A stretch of DNA of 64,000 bases from Alkalispirillum mobile. GTDB taxonomy: Bacteria > Pseudomonadota > Gammaproteobacteria > Nitrococcales > Halorhodospiraceae. A model generated the notes under the pieces. It made no database searches. It saw only the letters and a list, made by a program, of their open reading frames with translations, and had not been told where the DNA came from. The stretch covers positions 1,490,866 to 1,554,865 of the forward strand of contig NZ_RCDA01000001.1 in assembly GCF_003664325.1 (NCBI RefSeq), read 5' to 3'. Made by a program: the position numbers and the translations under genes. Position 1 is the first letter of the stretch, and each line of letters opens with the position of its first letter. Positions 20,119-28,553 of the stretch are shown here, in pieces.

Positions 20119-20172
20119 GGGCCTGTCCCTTCACGGCATCCTTTGACCACTCATTCAGAGAGGGAGCGTTAG

Positions 20173-20730
20173 ATGAAGAAGTTGCACACCTGGCTCGTGC
20201 TGGCAGTGGCCGGCCTGTTCCTGAGCGCCTGCGCCACCGTCAGCGACGTGGAGACCGACGAGCGCCGCGCCGACCGCGACCGTGACCGCACCGCCGAAGC
20301 GGACTGGAGCGAGCGTCGCCTGGACGAGGCCCGCGCCCGCGGCCTGGACCCGGACGACCCCTTCATCAGCGCGCTGATGGACGACCCGGAGGGCCCGCTG
20401 GCCCAACAGACCGTGTACTTCGACTTTGACCGCAGCGAGATCCGCGACGAGGACATGCCGGTCATCGAGGCCCACGCCCGCTTCCTGACCGAGAACAGCA
20501 GCCGCCGCATGACCATCGAAGGCCACACCGACGAGCGCGGCAGCCGCGAGTACAACCTGGCCCTGGGCGAGCGTCGGGCCGAGTCGGTGAAGCGCGTCAT
20601 GGTGCTGAACGGCGTCGACGAGGACCAGCTGGAAATCGTCAGCTACGGCGAGGAAAACCCGGTGGCCCTGGGCTCCGACGAGGACGCCTGGGAGCAGAAC
20701 CGCCGTGCCGAGCTGATCTATCGTCAGTAA
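20173..20730 (+). CDS. pal: Peptidoglycan-associated lipoprotein
   Basis: The 185-residue lipoprotein has a lipobox ending LSAC (Cys near residue 19) and a C-terminal OmpA-like domain with VYFDFDRSEIRDEDMPVIEAH and the peptidoglycan-binding block IEGHTDERGSREYNLALGERRA. It tethers the outer membrane to the cell wall and is the outer-membrane end of the Tol-Pal bridge. A GGGAG site lies upstream of the ATG. Confidence 0.96.
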   Translation: MKKLHTWLVLAVAGLFLSACATVSDVETDERRADRDRDRTAEADWSERRLDEARARGLDPDDPFISALMDDPEGPLAQQTVYFDFDRSEIRDEDMPVIEAHARFLTENSSRRMTIEGHTDERGSREYNLALGERRAESVKRVMVLNGVDEDQLEIVSYGEENPVALGSDEDAWEQNRRAELIYRQ

Positions 20731-20746
20731 GACGGGAGCATTGACC

Positions 20747-21586
20747 ATGCACAAGGCCGGTAAGCGGCTGACGGGCATGTGCGTGGCGGCGGCCCTGGCG
20801 GCCGCCGTCCCGTTGCAGGCCCAGGCCCTGGAAGACCGCGTGGAGCGCCTGGAGCGCAGGCTCGAGAGCTCCACCCTGATCAACATGGCCAACGACCTGG
20901 AGCGCCTGAAGCAGGAGAACCAGGAACTTCGGGGCCAGACGGAGGAACTGGCCCGGGAGGTCCGGCAACTGCGCGAGCAGCAGCAGGACCACTACCTGGA
21001 CTTGGACCAGCGGATGCAGGAGTTGTCGCGCAGTGCCCCGGCGTCCGCACCGGCCGCCCCGGCCGCCCCGGCAGAAGAAGACCAGGTACCGGTCCCGGAC
21101 CTGGATGAAGAGGCCGCCCCGGACGACCCTGCCACGACCGTGCCTGTGCCCGAGCTGGAGGAAGAGGAGCGCGACACCAGCGCGGCGGTGGACGATGAGC
21201 GCAGCGAGGCCGACCGCTACCAGGCAGCCTTCCAGCTCATCACCGAGGGGCGCTTCCGTCAGGCCGGCGAGGCCTTCGACGCCCTGCTCAGCGACCACCC
21301 GGACGGCGAGTACGCGGCCAACGCCCGCTACTGGCTGGCCGAAACCTGGTACGCCGAGCGCGAGTTCGACCGGGCCGGCGAGGAGTTCGAACGCCTGCTG
21401 GACGACCACCCGGACAGCAACAAGGTGGCCGACGCCAAGCTCAAGCTGGGCTTTGTCCGCTTCGAGCAGGAACGCTATGACGAAGCGCGGGAGATCCTCC
21501 AGGCCACGCGCAACGAGCACCGCGGCACCACCGCCGCCAACCTCGCCGAGCAACGCCTGGAACTGATGCAGGACCGGGGGCTGTAA
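20747..21586 (+). CDS. cpoB: Tol-Pal associated coordinator CpoB (YbgF)
   Basis: The 279-residue periplasmic protein has a signal peptide cleaved after AQA (about 27), a trimerising coiled coil (LEDRVERLERRLESS onward to about 85), a Pro/Ala/acidic linker, and TPR-like repeats (YQAAFQLITEGRFRQAGEAF, YWLAETWYAEREFDRAGEEF and so on). CpoB couples outer-membrane constriction with peptidoglycan synthesis by PBP1B. I chose the ATG at 20747 over a TTG two codons earlier. Confidence 0.92.
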   Translation: MHKAGKRLTGMCVAAALAAAVPLQAQALEDRVERLERRLESSTLINMANDLERLKQENQELRGQTEELAREVRQLREQQQDHYLDLDQRMQELSRSAPASAPAAPAAPAEEDQVPVPDLDEEAAPDDPATTVPVPELEEEERDTSAAVDDERSEADRYQAAFQLITEGRFRQAGEAFDALLSDHPDGEYAANARYWLAETWYAEREFDRAGEEFERLLDDHPDSNKVADAKLKLGFVRFEQERYDEAREILQATRNEHRGTTAANLAEQRLELMQDRGL

Positions 21587-21592
21587 CGACCG

Positions 21593-21621
21593 TTGCCAAG
21601 CCTCCCCGGTTCGGCTAGAAT
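21593..21621 (+). promoter_or_regulatory. Sigma-70 promoter of tRNA-Lys
   Basis: TTGCCA (21593-21598) and TAGAAT (21616-21621) are separated by exactly 17 bp, and a GC-rich discriminator follows, as is common for stable RNA promoters. The start should fall near 21628, just before the tRNA. Confidence 0.75.
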
Positions 21622-21635
21622 CTGCGCCCTCATTT

Positions 21636-21711
21636 GGGTCGTTAGCTCAGCTGGTAGAGCATCGGGCTTTTAACCCGCTGGTCGTAGGTTCGAGTCCTAC
21701 ACGACCCACCA
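21636..21711 (+). tRNA. tRNA-Lys (anticodon UUU)
   Basis: The 76-base gene folds as a cloverleaf. The acceptor stem is GGGTCGT with ACGACCC, the D loop contains AGCTCAGCTGGTAGAGC, the anticodon loop is CTTTTAA with TTT at 21669-21671, the T arm contains GGTTCGAGTCC, and CCA is encoded at 21709-21711. It lies between the tol operon and the A+T-richer TRAP region. Confidence 0.97.
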
Positions 21712-21719
21712 ACAAAAAA

Positions 21720-21771
21720 GGCCGGCATACCGCCGGCCTGCATCAAAGCCCGCCACCCGGCGGGCTTTTTT
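21720..21771 (+). terminator. Terminator after tRNA-Lys (two hairpins)
   Basis: A GGCCGGC/GCCGGCC stem (21720-21738) is followed by AAAGCCCGCC (21745-21754) pairing with GGCGGGCTTT (21759-21768) and a T run. The second is a strong intrinsic terminator. On the opposite strand it also lies beyond the TRAP operon stop. Confidence 0.88.
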
Positions 21772-21789
21772 GTGTCCGGCCCGCCACTG

Positions 21790-23370
21790 TTAGCCGATCA
21801 GCTTCGGTAGCCACATCACGAGATCGGGGAACATCCAGACACCGGCCAGGCACAGCAGTTGAATCCCGACGAAGGGTACTATTCCCCTGTAGATATCGCC
21901 GGTCCTAACCTCTGGAGGCGCAACGCTCCGCAAGAAAAACAGCGAGAATCCGAACGGAGGTGTCAGGTAACTCGTCTGTAAAACGATGCCTACCATGATG
22001 GCAAGCCAGATCGGCTCGACTCCCATCATAAGCAGCGCAGGTGCCGCAGCCGGAATCACGATGAAGATGATTTCGAAAGGATCAAGAAAGAACCCGAGGA
22101 AAAACATAAGGAAAAGCACAACGAATATTGCACCCATCTGCCCCCCGGGCATGGCAGAGAGACCTGCCTGCACCAACTCCTCACCCCCGAGACGCGCGAA
22201 GACGAGAGAGAAAACACTGGCACCCAGGAAAAGCGTGAACACCATGCACGTGATAATCAGCGAAGAACCAGAAACTTCCCTGATAATCCCCAGTACGGTT
22301 GATCGTAGCCCTTTCATGACTGCGATGAAGGCAGAGCATGCAACCAGCGAAAACAACAACAGGTTCAGAACGCCAACACCGCCGACCGTATAACCCAGGA
22401 GCACCACTGCTCCAGCGAACGACAGCCAGAATATAAACAACCAGTGCTCTGCTTTTGCCTCATCCCGCCCGCGTGCCAAGTCCTCGTATATGACCTTCAC
22501 CATGGTCAGCACTATCGCTCCGACCGCTCCTACAGCGGCGGACTCGGTAGGAGTGGCGATTCCACCGATTATCGATCCTAAAACAGCGAATATCAGGAGC
22601 AGGGCCGGGGCGATGTTGTTTACCGCTCTTTTGTATACAACGCTGTCATACTGCAGCTCCGCCCGGGGCAGCGGAGGAGCCGCCTCCGGCCTGAAGAATG
22701 CAATGAAAGCCACCCACACACTATAAAGCCCGGCGATCAATAGGCTTGGAATCAGTGCACCAGCGAAGATATCCCCAACGGAAAAGGTGTCCGGCGCAAA
22801 ATTCCCCTGTGCCATCTGCGCCTCACTGTAGGCACCCTGGAGTATTACCGCCAAAAAAATGAGCACAGTAGACGGCGGTATCACCTGCGCAAGCGAGCCC
22901 GACGCGCAAATCAGTCCCGTTGACAGACGGTTGTCATATCCTGCTTTCATCATGGCCGGCAGGCTGATCAGTCCCATGGTAATAACGGTGGCCCCAACAA
23001 TCCCCGTCGAAGCCGCCAGCAAAGCGGCGACGAATATCGTGGACAGGGCAAGTCCCCCGGACCGACTGCCGAATAGCGAGCCCATCGTTTCCAGCAAGGC
23101 ATCAGCGATCTTAGAGCGCTGAAGCATCACTCCCATAAAGACGAAAAGAGGGACCGCAATAAGGATCTCGTTGGTCAGCACCCCCCAGTACCGGGTGGGT
23201 AGCGCGCCAAAGTAGCTTAGATCGAACAGACCGAACTGAGACGCCACCAACGCAAATATGATAGCCGTACCTGGCAGCGTCAGGGCTACCGGGTAACCAA
23301 GCATAGTGAGCACGATCACACCGACGAAAAGGCCCAGCGGCAAGAAAACTTCCAGAAGTGTAAATTCCAT
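21790..23370 (-). CDS. dctM: TRAP transporter large permease subunit (DctM type)
   Basis: The 526-residue protein has about a dozen hydrophobic segments and the DctM signatures FVFMGVMLQRSKIADALLETMGSLFGSRSGGLA, GIVGATVITMGLISLPAMMKAGYD, and the C-terminal FFLDPFEIIFIVIPAA and TSYLTPPFGFSLFFLRSVAPPEV. It is the Na+-driven translocating subunit that takes substrate from the DctP-like binding protein. At 526 aa it is longer than the usual 430 or so, with an extra membrane-rich insert near the middle, typical of the larger DctM group linked to organic or keto acids. Codon use is less GC-rich than in flanking genes. Confidence 0.94.
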   Translation of the reverse strand: MEFTLLEVFLPLGLFVGVIVLTMLGYPVALTLPGTAIIFALVASQFGLFDLSYFGALPTRYWGVLTNEILIAVPLFVFMGVMLQRSKIADALLETMGSLFGSRSGGLALSTIFVAALLAASTGIVGATVITMGLISLPAMMKAGYDNRLSTGLICASGSLAQVIPPSTVLIFLAVILQGAYSEAQMAQGNFAPDTFSVGDIFAGALIPSLLIAGLYSVWVAFIAFFRPEAAPPLPRAELQYDSVVYKRAVNNIAPALLLIFAVLGSIIGGIATPTESAAVGAVGAIVLTMVKVIYEDLARGRDEAKAEHWLFIFWLSFAGAVVLLGYTVGGVGVLNLLLFSLVACSAFIAVMKGLRSTVLGIIREVSGSSLIITCMVFTLFLGASVFSLVFARLGGEELVQAGLSAMPGGQMGAIFVVLFLMFFLGFFLDPFEIIFIVIPAAAPALLMMGVEPIWLAIMVGIVLQTSYLTPPFGFSLFFLRSVAPPEVRTGDIYRGIVPFVGIQLLCLAGVWMFPDLVMWLPKLIG

Positions 23371-23413
23371 CGCGACTAGATTCCTCTCGGGTTCGATTCG
23401 TGCTCAGGCTAGC

Positions 23414-23929
23414 CTAGCTGCCATTAGGCCGATTATCGGACAAGAAACTGATATTGCGCGCTAACATTGCAACGCCCTGGATAGCCAAAAGTACCGGGAA
23501 GATAATCAGCAAAGCTTTTAAGACAAACAGGGCGGGAAGCCCTCCCTCGGAGGAAGAGGCTTCCGCTATTTGCCATGACCTGTAAAAGAAGGGAAAACCG
23601 AAATAAAGCAAAGAACCCACAAAAGGGAAAAGAAAAGCGATAGTTCCGACAATCTCTACCCATGCCCGCTTGGCCTCACTCATACGATTCTGGAGCATAT
23701 CAACCCGTATAAAACCCCCGCTCAATAGCGCGAAAGCGGAACCAAGCAAGATTGCGGCGACATGTGTCCAAACGTACAAGTCTTGGAGCCAAATCAGCCC
23801 GATACCCATCGCATAGCGGAAATAAACCGTGGCGAACGTCACGAGGACCGTCGCCAACATTGCCCACGCGACCACCCTCCCTATTACGGTGTTGATGGAC
23901 TCGAGAACATGTGCCAAACGACCAAGCAT
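23414..23929 (-). CDS. dctQ: TRAP transporter small permease subunit (DctQ type)
   Basis: The 171-residue protein has four predicted membrane helices and the DctQ features LIWLQDLYVWTHVAAILLGSAFALLSGGFIRVDML. It joins DctM in the inner membrane. I set the start at the ATG at 23929, which has GGGAGAAG seven bases upstream. A longer frame reaches 24037 and would overlap the dctP end, but its extra 36 residues lack family features. Confidence 0.88.
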   Translation of the reverse strand: MLGRLAHVLESINTVIGRVVAWAMLATVLVTFATVYFRYAMGIGLIWLQDLYVWTHVAAILLGSAFALLSGGFIRVDMLQNRMSEAKRAWVEIVGTIAFLFPFVGSLLYFGFPFFYRSWQIAEASSSEGGLPALFVLKALLIIFPVLLAIQGVAMLARNISFLSDNRPNGS

Positions 23930-23978
23930 ATGAACTTCTCCCAGCAAGCGCATGATTCTGGGTATCGGACCGTGCATG

Positions 23979-25079
23979 TCAGGGATTCGGGTAGCTGAAA
24001 TCGGCACCGCGAGCATCGTAGAAAGCTTGATCGCCAAACTCCGTCAAGGCTTTCAGGTCCCTGCGCGCCCTGAAGTAGGACTCCCAGATTTCTTTTCCGA
24101 GGGAATCCAGGCTCTCATGCTCTTCCTCGAGAATCTCTCCAGCAGCGCGACCCAACGCAACCACCATGTCTTCCGGCAAGCGGTCAAATATGATGTCGTG
24201 CTCATCCCGCAAGGCCTTCGCCGCCTGGGCATTTATCCAGGTGTACTCCGCGAGCATATCTTCGTTGGCAGCCTGGCACGCAACATCCACAATGCGACGG
24301 AGGTCCTTCGGTAAGGAGTCGTACTCCTCTTTGTTGATGATGGCCTGTTGGACGGCGCCCGGCTTGTGTACGCCAGCCCAGTAGTAATACTTCGCGACGC
24401 GGTGAAAACCCAGTGCCATGTCATTCGCCGGTCCAGTGAAATCCGTAGCGTCTAAGGTTCCAGACTGCAGTGCCTGATACACATCCCCAGGAGCCATAAG
24501 CGTTGGCACTGCACCAAGCCGACGAATCATTTGCGCTCCCAACCCGGGCATTCTCATCGTAACGCCCTTCAAGTCATCAACGCTGTTCAAAGGCTTCTTG
24601 AACCAGCCAAAAGGCGGCGTACCAATATTACCGATAGCAAAACTCTTCAGCCCGAACTCCGCTGACAATTTATCCCAAAGGTCCTGCCCACCCCCATAAC
24701 GAAGCCATGCGGAGTGTTCGGCGAAACTCATGCCAAAGGGGGCCCCAAAGAAGTATGCGAAGGCGCGATGCTTGCCCAGATGGAAGCCGGGCGTGTCATG
24801 ACCGATCTGGGCGGTATTGCTTTGGACGGCATCGAAAGTCTCGAGGCCCGGGACAAGTTGGCCTGCCGCATACACCCTGACCGTGATTCGGCCATCTGAC
24901 ATATCCGTAATACGACGCGCCAGACTCTCTGCGCCCGTACCCAAGCCTGGCAGTCCAGACGGCCAAGCGGTGGCCATGCGCCACTCCCTACGGTTATTGC
25001 TGATAGCGGGGGCGGAATAGGCGGCAGCAGTAACTGCGCCGGCTGCGGCAGTTGCTTTTAAAAAAGCACGACGTTCCAT
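23979..25079 (-). CDS. dctP: TRAP transporter periplasmic solute-binding protein (DctP type)
   Basis: The 366-residue protein begins with a twin-arginine leader (ERRAFLK followed by a hydrophobic alanine-rich run ending near APAIS), so it is probably exported folded. The mature protein matches the DctP/TakP group: MATAWPSGLPGLGTGAESLA, TMRMPGLGAQMIRRLGA, and GTLDATDFTGPANDMALG, where the arginine of MRMPG normally binds the substrate carboxylate. TakP-like members bind 2-keto acids with a metal ion, so a keto or hydroxy acid is the best guess. It is the second gene of the operon, behind the YdhR-like gene. Confidence 0.93.
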   Translation of the reverse strand: MERRAFLKATAAAGAVTAAAYSAPAISNNRREWRMATAWPSGLPGLGTGAESLARRITDMSDGRITVRVYAAGQLVPGLETFDAVQSNTAQIGHDTPGFHLGKHRAFAYFFGAPFGMSFAEHSAWLRYGGGQDLWDKLSAEFGLKSFAIGNIGTPPFGWFKKPLNSVDDLKGVTMRMPGLGAQMIRRLGAVPTLMAPGDVYQALQSGTLDATDFTGPANDMALGFHRVAKYYYWAGVHKPGAVQQAIINKEEYDSLPKDLRRIVDVACQAANEDMLAEYTWINAQAAKALRDEHDIIFDRLPEDMVVALGRAAGEILEEEHESLDSLGKEIWESYFRARRDLKALTEFGDQAFYDARGADFSYPNP

Positions 25080-25132
25080 GATTATCTCTCCGATGGGCGT
25101 CCAGGGACATTACGTGAGGAAATCGGTGGGGA

Positions 25133-25444
25133 TCAGAGGTGGTCAATCTGACCCGAGACGTTGTCGGTGCGAGCGAAAACGTCGAGGTATTCGATATCGG
25201 GATACATGCCGTAACGATCAAATATCCCATCGCGCCAAGGACCTTTGTAGAACTTTGTGGCAGCCTCCGCTGACTCCCAAAAGTAGATCCCACCGGCCAC
25301 AACGCCGTCTTTGTCACATACGAAATGCTTACTTAACAAGCCTTGGACCCCGCAAAAATCCTCAGATATTTTGTAGAAATGAGCCCGACAATCCTCTCTG
25401 CTGATTGTCGGTGGCAGCCGATATTTTACGATTGCAGCTATCAA
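25133..25444 (-). CDS. YdhR-like dimeric alpha/beta barrel protein (putative monooxygenase family)
   Basis: The 103-residue protein fits small ferredoxin-like-fold monooxygenase-type proteins of the YdhR group (IAAIVKYRLPPTISREDCRA at the start, then GGIYFWESAEAATKFYKGPW in the middle). Biochemical roles in this group are poorly defined. The start is TTG at 25444, supported by GGAGA seven bases upstream and alignment of the first strand. It is the promoter-proximal gene of the TRAP operon, so it may act on the imported compound. Confidence 0.72.
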   Translation of the reverse strand: MIAAIVKYRLPPTISREDCRAHFYKISEDFCGVQGLLSKHFVCDKDGVVAGGIYFWESAEAATKFYKGPWRDGIFDRYGMYPDIEYLDVFARTDNVSGQIDHL

Positions 25445-25569
25445 AACTTATCTCCTTTTTACACGTTAAAAAGGGCCGTTCCAGTCACCGAGGCTGAGCG
25501 AGAAACACCCGGCAGATATGCCCAATCACGCTGGTCAGTGACGAGGGCCATCGCGGTAATAACTAATTA

Positions 25570-25584
25570 GCAAGCGGCGTGCCA
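25570..25584 (-). promoter_or_regulatory. Sigma-54 promoter of the TRAP operon
   Basis: The minus strand reads TTGGCACGCCGCTTGCT, a full match to the -24/-12 consensus including the G after the first block. Transcription should start near 25558, 114 bases before the YdhR-like start. C4-dicarboxylate TRAP operons are classically sigma-54 dependent, but no DctB/DctD pair lies nearby. Confidence 0.85.
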
Positions 25585-25641
25585 ACCGCCTCTGGTAGCG
25601 CTAACCCCATGATAAATCAGGATAAGCGAATAAATACAAAA

Positions 25642-25674
25642 TGGCAGCCCGCCCCAGAACAGTGCGGGTTGCCA
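25642..25674. promoter_or_regulatory. Possible enhancer site upstream of the TRAP promoter
   Basis: TGGCAGCCCGC (25642-25652) and GCGGGTTGCCA (25664-25674) form an 11-bp inverted repeat with one mismatch around an 11-base spacer, centred about 100 bp from the predicted start. That is where an NtrC-family activator would bind. Confidence 0.5.
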
Positions 25675-25900
25675 GATCAAATACACTCAGGGAGCGCGAA
25701 GAGGTTCTCCCTTTTTAGGGCTTCCGGCGCCTTTGTATCGGAATTCACCGAATGCAGGCACCGTTTGTAGGGCAGGACAGAGGGCTGCGATTCCAGTTGG
25801 AAACACTGCCTTGTTTTGGGGCGAGGGGAACAGTTTAGGGCGTGCGCAAGCGAGAGAGAATGCGGACAGGGTTAAGGTAACGAGAAGCGGCGATCAGAGG

Positions 25901-25931
25901 CATCGCCGCGCGATGGGGCTGCGCGGCGATG
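25901..25931 (-). terminator. Strong hairpin after the 130-aa gene
   Basis: CATCGCCGCGC and GCGCGGCGATG form a perfect 11-bp stem with a 9-base loop, ten bases past the stop of the minus-strand gene. No T tract follows, so it could be a 3' stabiliser and not a terminator. Confidence 0.5.
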
Positions 25932-25941
25932 ACCGCCGCAC

Positions 25942-26334
25942 TCAGCGGTTGCGGATACCCTTCGCCCAGGCCTCCATGGCGTTGTTGGCCACCGGCATCG
26001 GGGCCTCCATGAAGGCGATCACGAAGCGGTCCTCCAACTCGGTCACGCCGATGGAGCGCGGGCGCACCGCCATCACCTCCGGGTTCGGCAGCTTGATGCC
26101 GAAGCAGAAGACGATGTTCTTCGCGTCCTTGATCTCCGGGGCGATCTCGGCCTCCGGCAGGGCGCTGGTGTGACTGTAGTGGTCAAACTCGGCGATGAAC
26201 CGGCACTTGGGGTCGGCCTCGATCTGCGCCTTCAGGTAGGCCAGGATCTCATCCACGTTCTGGTAGGTGGTCTCGCTCTTCGCCACCTCCAGGGTGAAAA
26301 TCGGGTACTTCTCCTGGAACAGGGATTGTTTCAT
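25942..26334 (-). CDS. Conserved hypothetical protein (DUF6858-like)
   Basis: The 130-residue soluble protein starts MKQSLFQEKYPIFTLEV and includes FIAEFDHYSHTSALPEAEI and a hydrophobic NIVFCFGIKLPNPEVMAVRPRSIGV core. I recall similar proteins in sulfur- and iron-oxidising Proteobacteria annotated only as a domain of unknown function; that family name is from memory. It has no signal peptide. It stands alone between the TRAP operon control region and the ubiquinone hydroxylase gene, and its composition has returned to the high-GC norm. Confidence 0.75.
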   Translation of the reverse strand: MKQSLFQEKYPIFTLEVAKSETTYQNVDEILAYLKAQIEADPKCRFIAEFDHYSHTSALPEAEIAPEIKDAKNIVFCFGIKLPNPEVMAVRPRSIGVTELEDRFVIAFMEAPMPVANNAMEAWAKGIRNR

Positions 26335-26441
26335 GCGGCTAATCCTCCGGTTTTCGGGGCCTAAAACGCGAGAGGCTCACGCCCCGGTGGAGACGTGAGC
26401 CTCGGCAGCAAGCGCACCCGGGGGCAACCCCAGTGCACGAC

Positions 26442-27650
26442 TCAGGGATTCATGGTATCAGCGATCGCGGGCTTGCCGCCTGCGGCATATTGCACCACCC
26501 ACGACTTGGCCGGGCCGGCGTGATCGGCCAGCCACAAGCCGCCCCGGCGCAGGCGCTGCAGCAGCGGGCTGTCGTTGCAGAACACCCCCTTGAACAGGTC
26601 CATGCTGTGCATCATGGCCAGGTTGGCCGGCCGGCGCCGGGCCTCGTACCGCGCCAACAGACCGGCCGCATGCAACGGCCGGCCCGCGCCGTGGGCGCCG
26701 ATCAGCAGCTCGGCCAGGGTGGCGGCGTCCTGCAGGCCCAGGTTGACCCCCTGACCGGCGAGCGGGTGGATGGTGTGGGCGGCATCCCCCACCAGGGCGA
26801 TGCGGTGGGCCCGGTAGCTGCGGGCGTGGGTCCGCCGCAGGGGGAACGCGCCCCGGGAAAGCACCGTCTCCACCCCGCCCAGCTCCTCGGGGAATTCGGC
26901 CTCGATCTCCTGGCGCAGGGCCTCGTCGTCCAGCCCCAGGCGCACTTCGGTGGCGCGGGGGCTGTCGTACCAGACCAGGCAGGCGTGGTTGCCGGGCAGC
27001 GGCAGGAAGGCCTGGGGCCCGGCGGGGGTGAAGCGCTGCCAGGTGACGGTCTGGTGGGGCCGGACCGTGCGCACGTTAATCAGCATGGCCTGCTGGCCGT
27101 AGTCGTGGGCCTGGACGTCGATGCCGGCCATGGCGCGCACGGCGGAGCGCGCGCCGTCGGCGCCGATAACCAGGTCGGCGCGGATCAGCCCGCCGTCTTC
27201 CAGTTGCAGGCCCATGGCCTCCGGCTCCGGCAGCAGGGCCACCGGCCGGGCCGGGCAGTGCAGGCTGACGCTGTCCAGTTCGGCGAGCCGGTCCAGCAGG
27301 GCCAGCTGCATGATGCGGTTCTCCATGAACCAGCCCAGGTGGCTGCCCTGCGGCGCATCGAAGCGGGTGACCGCGCTGCTGCCCTGGTCCCAGACGCGGA
27401 CCCCATCGTAGACGCAGCCACGTCGCGCCACCATGCCGGCCCAGGCGCCGGCGGCGCGGTAGACGGCCTCGGAGTGGGTGTTAATGGCGGAGACGCGCAG
27501 GTCCAGCGGCTGTGCCGGGTCGAAGGGGGGCGGTGCCTGGGCCTCCAGCACCGCCACGCGGATACCCACCTGCCCCAGCAGGGCCGCCAGGGCCGATCCC
27601 ACCATGCCGCCGCCCACGACGGCGACGTTCACCCGGGTCATATCGGTCAT
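26442..27650 (-). CDS. Ubiquinone-biosynthesis FAD monooxygenase (UbiH/UbiF/VisC family)
   Basis: The 402-residue flavoprotein has the dinucleotide motif VAVVGGGMVGSALAALL (about 9-25), the family DG block LVIGADGARSAVR (about 170-182) and the second FAD motif IALVGDAAHTIHPLAGQGVNLGLQDA (about 290-315). Such enzymes hydroxylate the ubiquinone ring. The neighbouring DUF2788-like gene and overall match suggest the UbiF or UbiM branch, but the hydroxylation position cannot be told from sequence. A second ATG three codons in is an equally good start. Its start overlaps the upstream gene's stop by four bases. Confidence 0.9.
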   Translation of the reverse strand: MTDMTRVNVAVVGGGMVGSALAALLGQVGIRVAVLEAQAPPPFDPAQPLDLRVSAINTHSEAVYRAAGAWAGMVARRGCVYDGVRVWDQGSSAVTRFDAPQGSHLGWFMENRIMQLALLDRLAELDSVSLHCPARPVALLPEPEAMGLQLEDGGLIRADLVIGADGARSAVRAMAGIDVQAHDYGQQAMLINVRTVRPHQTVTWQRFTPAGPQAFLPLPGNHACLVWYDSPRATEVRLGLDDEALRQEIEAEFPEELGGVETVLSRGAFPLRRTHARSYRAHRIALVGDAAHTIHPLAGQGVNLGLQDAATLAELLIGAHGAGRPLHAAGLLARYEARRRPANLAMMHSMDLFKGVFCNDSPLLQRLRRGGLWLADHAGPAKSWVVQYAAGGKPAIADTMNP

Positions 27651-27853
27651 CCTATCCCCATTACCTCGACCAGTATGGTCTTGATCAGAAAGCCGAACAT
27701 GCCGAAGCCCAGCACGATGAACAGAATGACCATACCGAACTTGCCGGCCTTGGAGTCCTTGCCCAGCTTCCAGATGATGAAGAGCATATAGCCCATGAAA
27801 AAGGCCAGGCCCACGGGGAGAAAGTAGGTGGAGAGTATCTCGTCGGCGTGCAT
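27647..27853 (-). CDS. Small two-helix membrane protein (DUF2788-like)
   Basis: The 68-residue protein has two hydrophobic helices (about 10-28 and 41-63) separated by KLGKDSKAGKFG, as in the small DUF2788 membrane proteins. Its stop overlaps the start of the ubiquinone hydroxylase (ATGA), so the two are coupled. The function is unknown; it may help place the hydroxylase at the membrane. Confidence 0.72.
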   Translation of the reverse strand: MHADEILSTYFLPVGLAFFMGYMLFIIWKLGKDSKAGKFGMVILFIVLGFGMFGFLIKTILVEVMGIG

Positions 27854-28175
27854 AAGCGTCTACTGAGGTTCAGGTTTTACCTGCGGGGCGCCCACTATGC
27901 CCAAATTTGGCGCGGGGCGCCACGGCGATAGACCGGGCCCCTTGTACATCGGGCTTCCGATAGCCAGCGGCTTACGTTTCGGACAACGCCCGTGGGGCGC
28001 GGTTCACCGCTGGCGCACCGGACGCGGTGCGGGTATCCTCACCACGCACCCCGGGCCGTGCGCAAACCCGCCCGCGCCGTCCGGTCAGGGGCTTGGATTT
28101 CGGGGCCGTTGCCCCCATTTATGCCCGAGTCTTTATCTAAACAGTGGGTTGGGCCCAGTGGGGAGGAGAGTATCC
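27854..28175. other. Intergenic region before fmdB
   Basis: I see no gene, no clear promoter and no T-tract terminator in these 322 bases. A GGGGCGCC-type sequence occurs twice (27876 and 27916 areas) and could form a weak hairpin. Confidence 0.4.
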
Positions 28176-28490
28176 ATGCCCATTTACGAGTACCGATGCG
28201 AGCAGTGCGGCCACGAGTTGGAGGCCATCCAGTCCATGAGCGATGAGCCGCTCAGCGATTGCCCGGAGTGCAACACCGCCAGCCTGCAGCGCAAGATCTC
28301 CGCCGCCGGCTTCCGCCTGAAGGGCAGCGGCTGGTACGAGACCGATTTCAAGAGCGGGAACCGGCGCAACGTGGCCGAGAGCGGCGGCTCCGGCGAAAGC
28401 GGCAAGAGCGGTGACAGCGGCTCGGGCAGCAGTTCCAGCAGCAGCGCTAGCAGCGGTGGCAGTTGCAGCCACGGCAAGGCGAGCGCCTGA
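28176..28490 (+). CDS. FmdB-family zinc-ribbon protein
   Basis: The 104-residue protein has the FmdB zinc ribbon MPIYEYRCEQCGHELEAIQ with a second CPEC pair at about 30-33, the motif KISAAGFRLKGSGWYETDF, and a low-complexity Ser/Gly tail ending in SCSHGKASA. Members are often called regulatory proteins, but their biochemical role is unsettled. GGGAGGAG lies before the ATG. The tail is a disordered serine-glycine linker typical of the proteobacterial version. Confidence 0.9.
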   Translation: MPIYEYRCEQCGHELEAIQSMSDEPLSDCPECNTASLQRKISAAGFRLKGSGWYETDFKSGNRRNVAESGGSGESGKSGDSGSGSSSSSSASSGGSCSHGKASA

Positions 28491-28553
28491 GGCAACGCCC
28501 GTTCAGCAGTGACGGGGGCGGCCAGGAGGCTGCCCCCGCACCACCGGTGACGG

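Larger units (their letters stand above)
25445..25941. other. TRAP operon control region
   Basis: No gene is supported in these roughly 500 bases. They hold the minus-strand sigma-54 promoter (25570-25584), an upstream inverted repeat (25642-25674) and a hairpin at 25901-25931 just past the stop of the next gene. Composition is visibly A+T-richer than the flanks up to about 25.85 kb. Confidence 0.6.

Noticed and set aside
21636-25941. Integrative element with att sites at tRNA-Lys
   Set aside because: No integrase gene and no second copy of the tRNA 3' end was found at the far side of the TRAP region.
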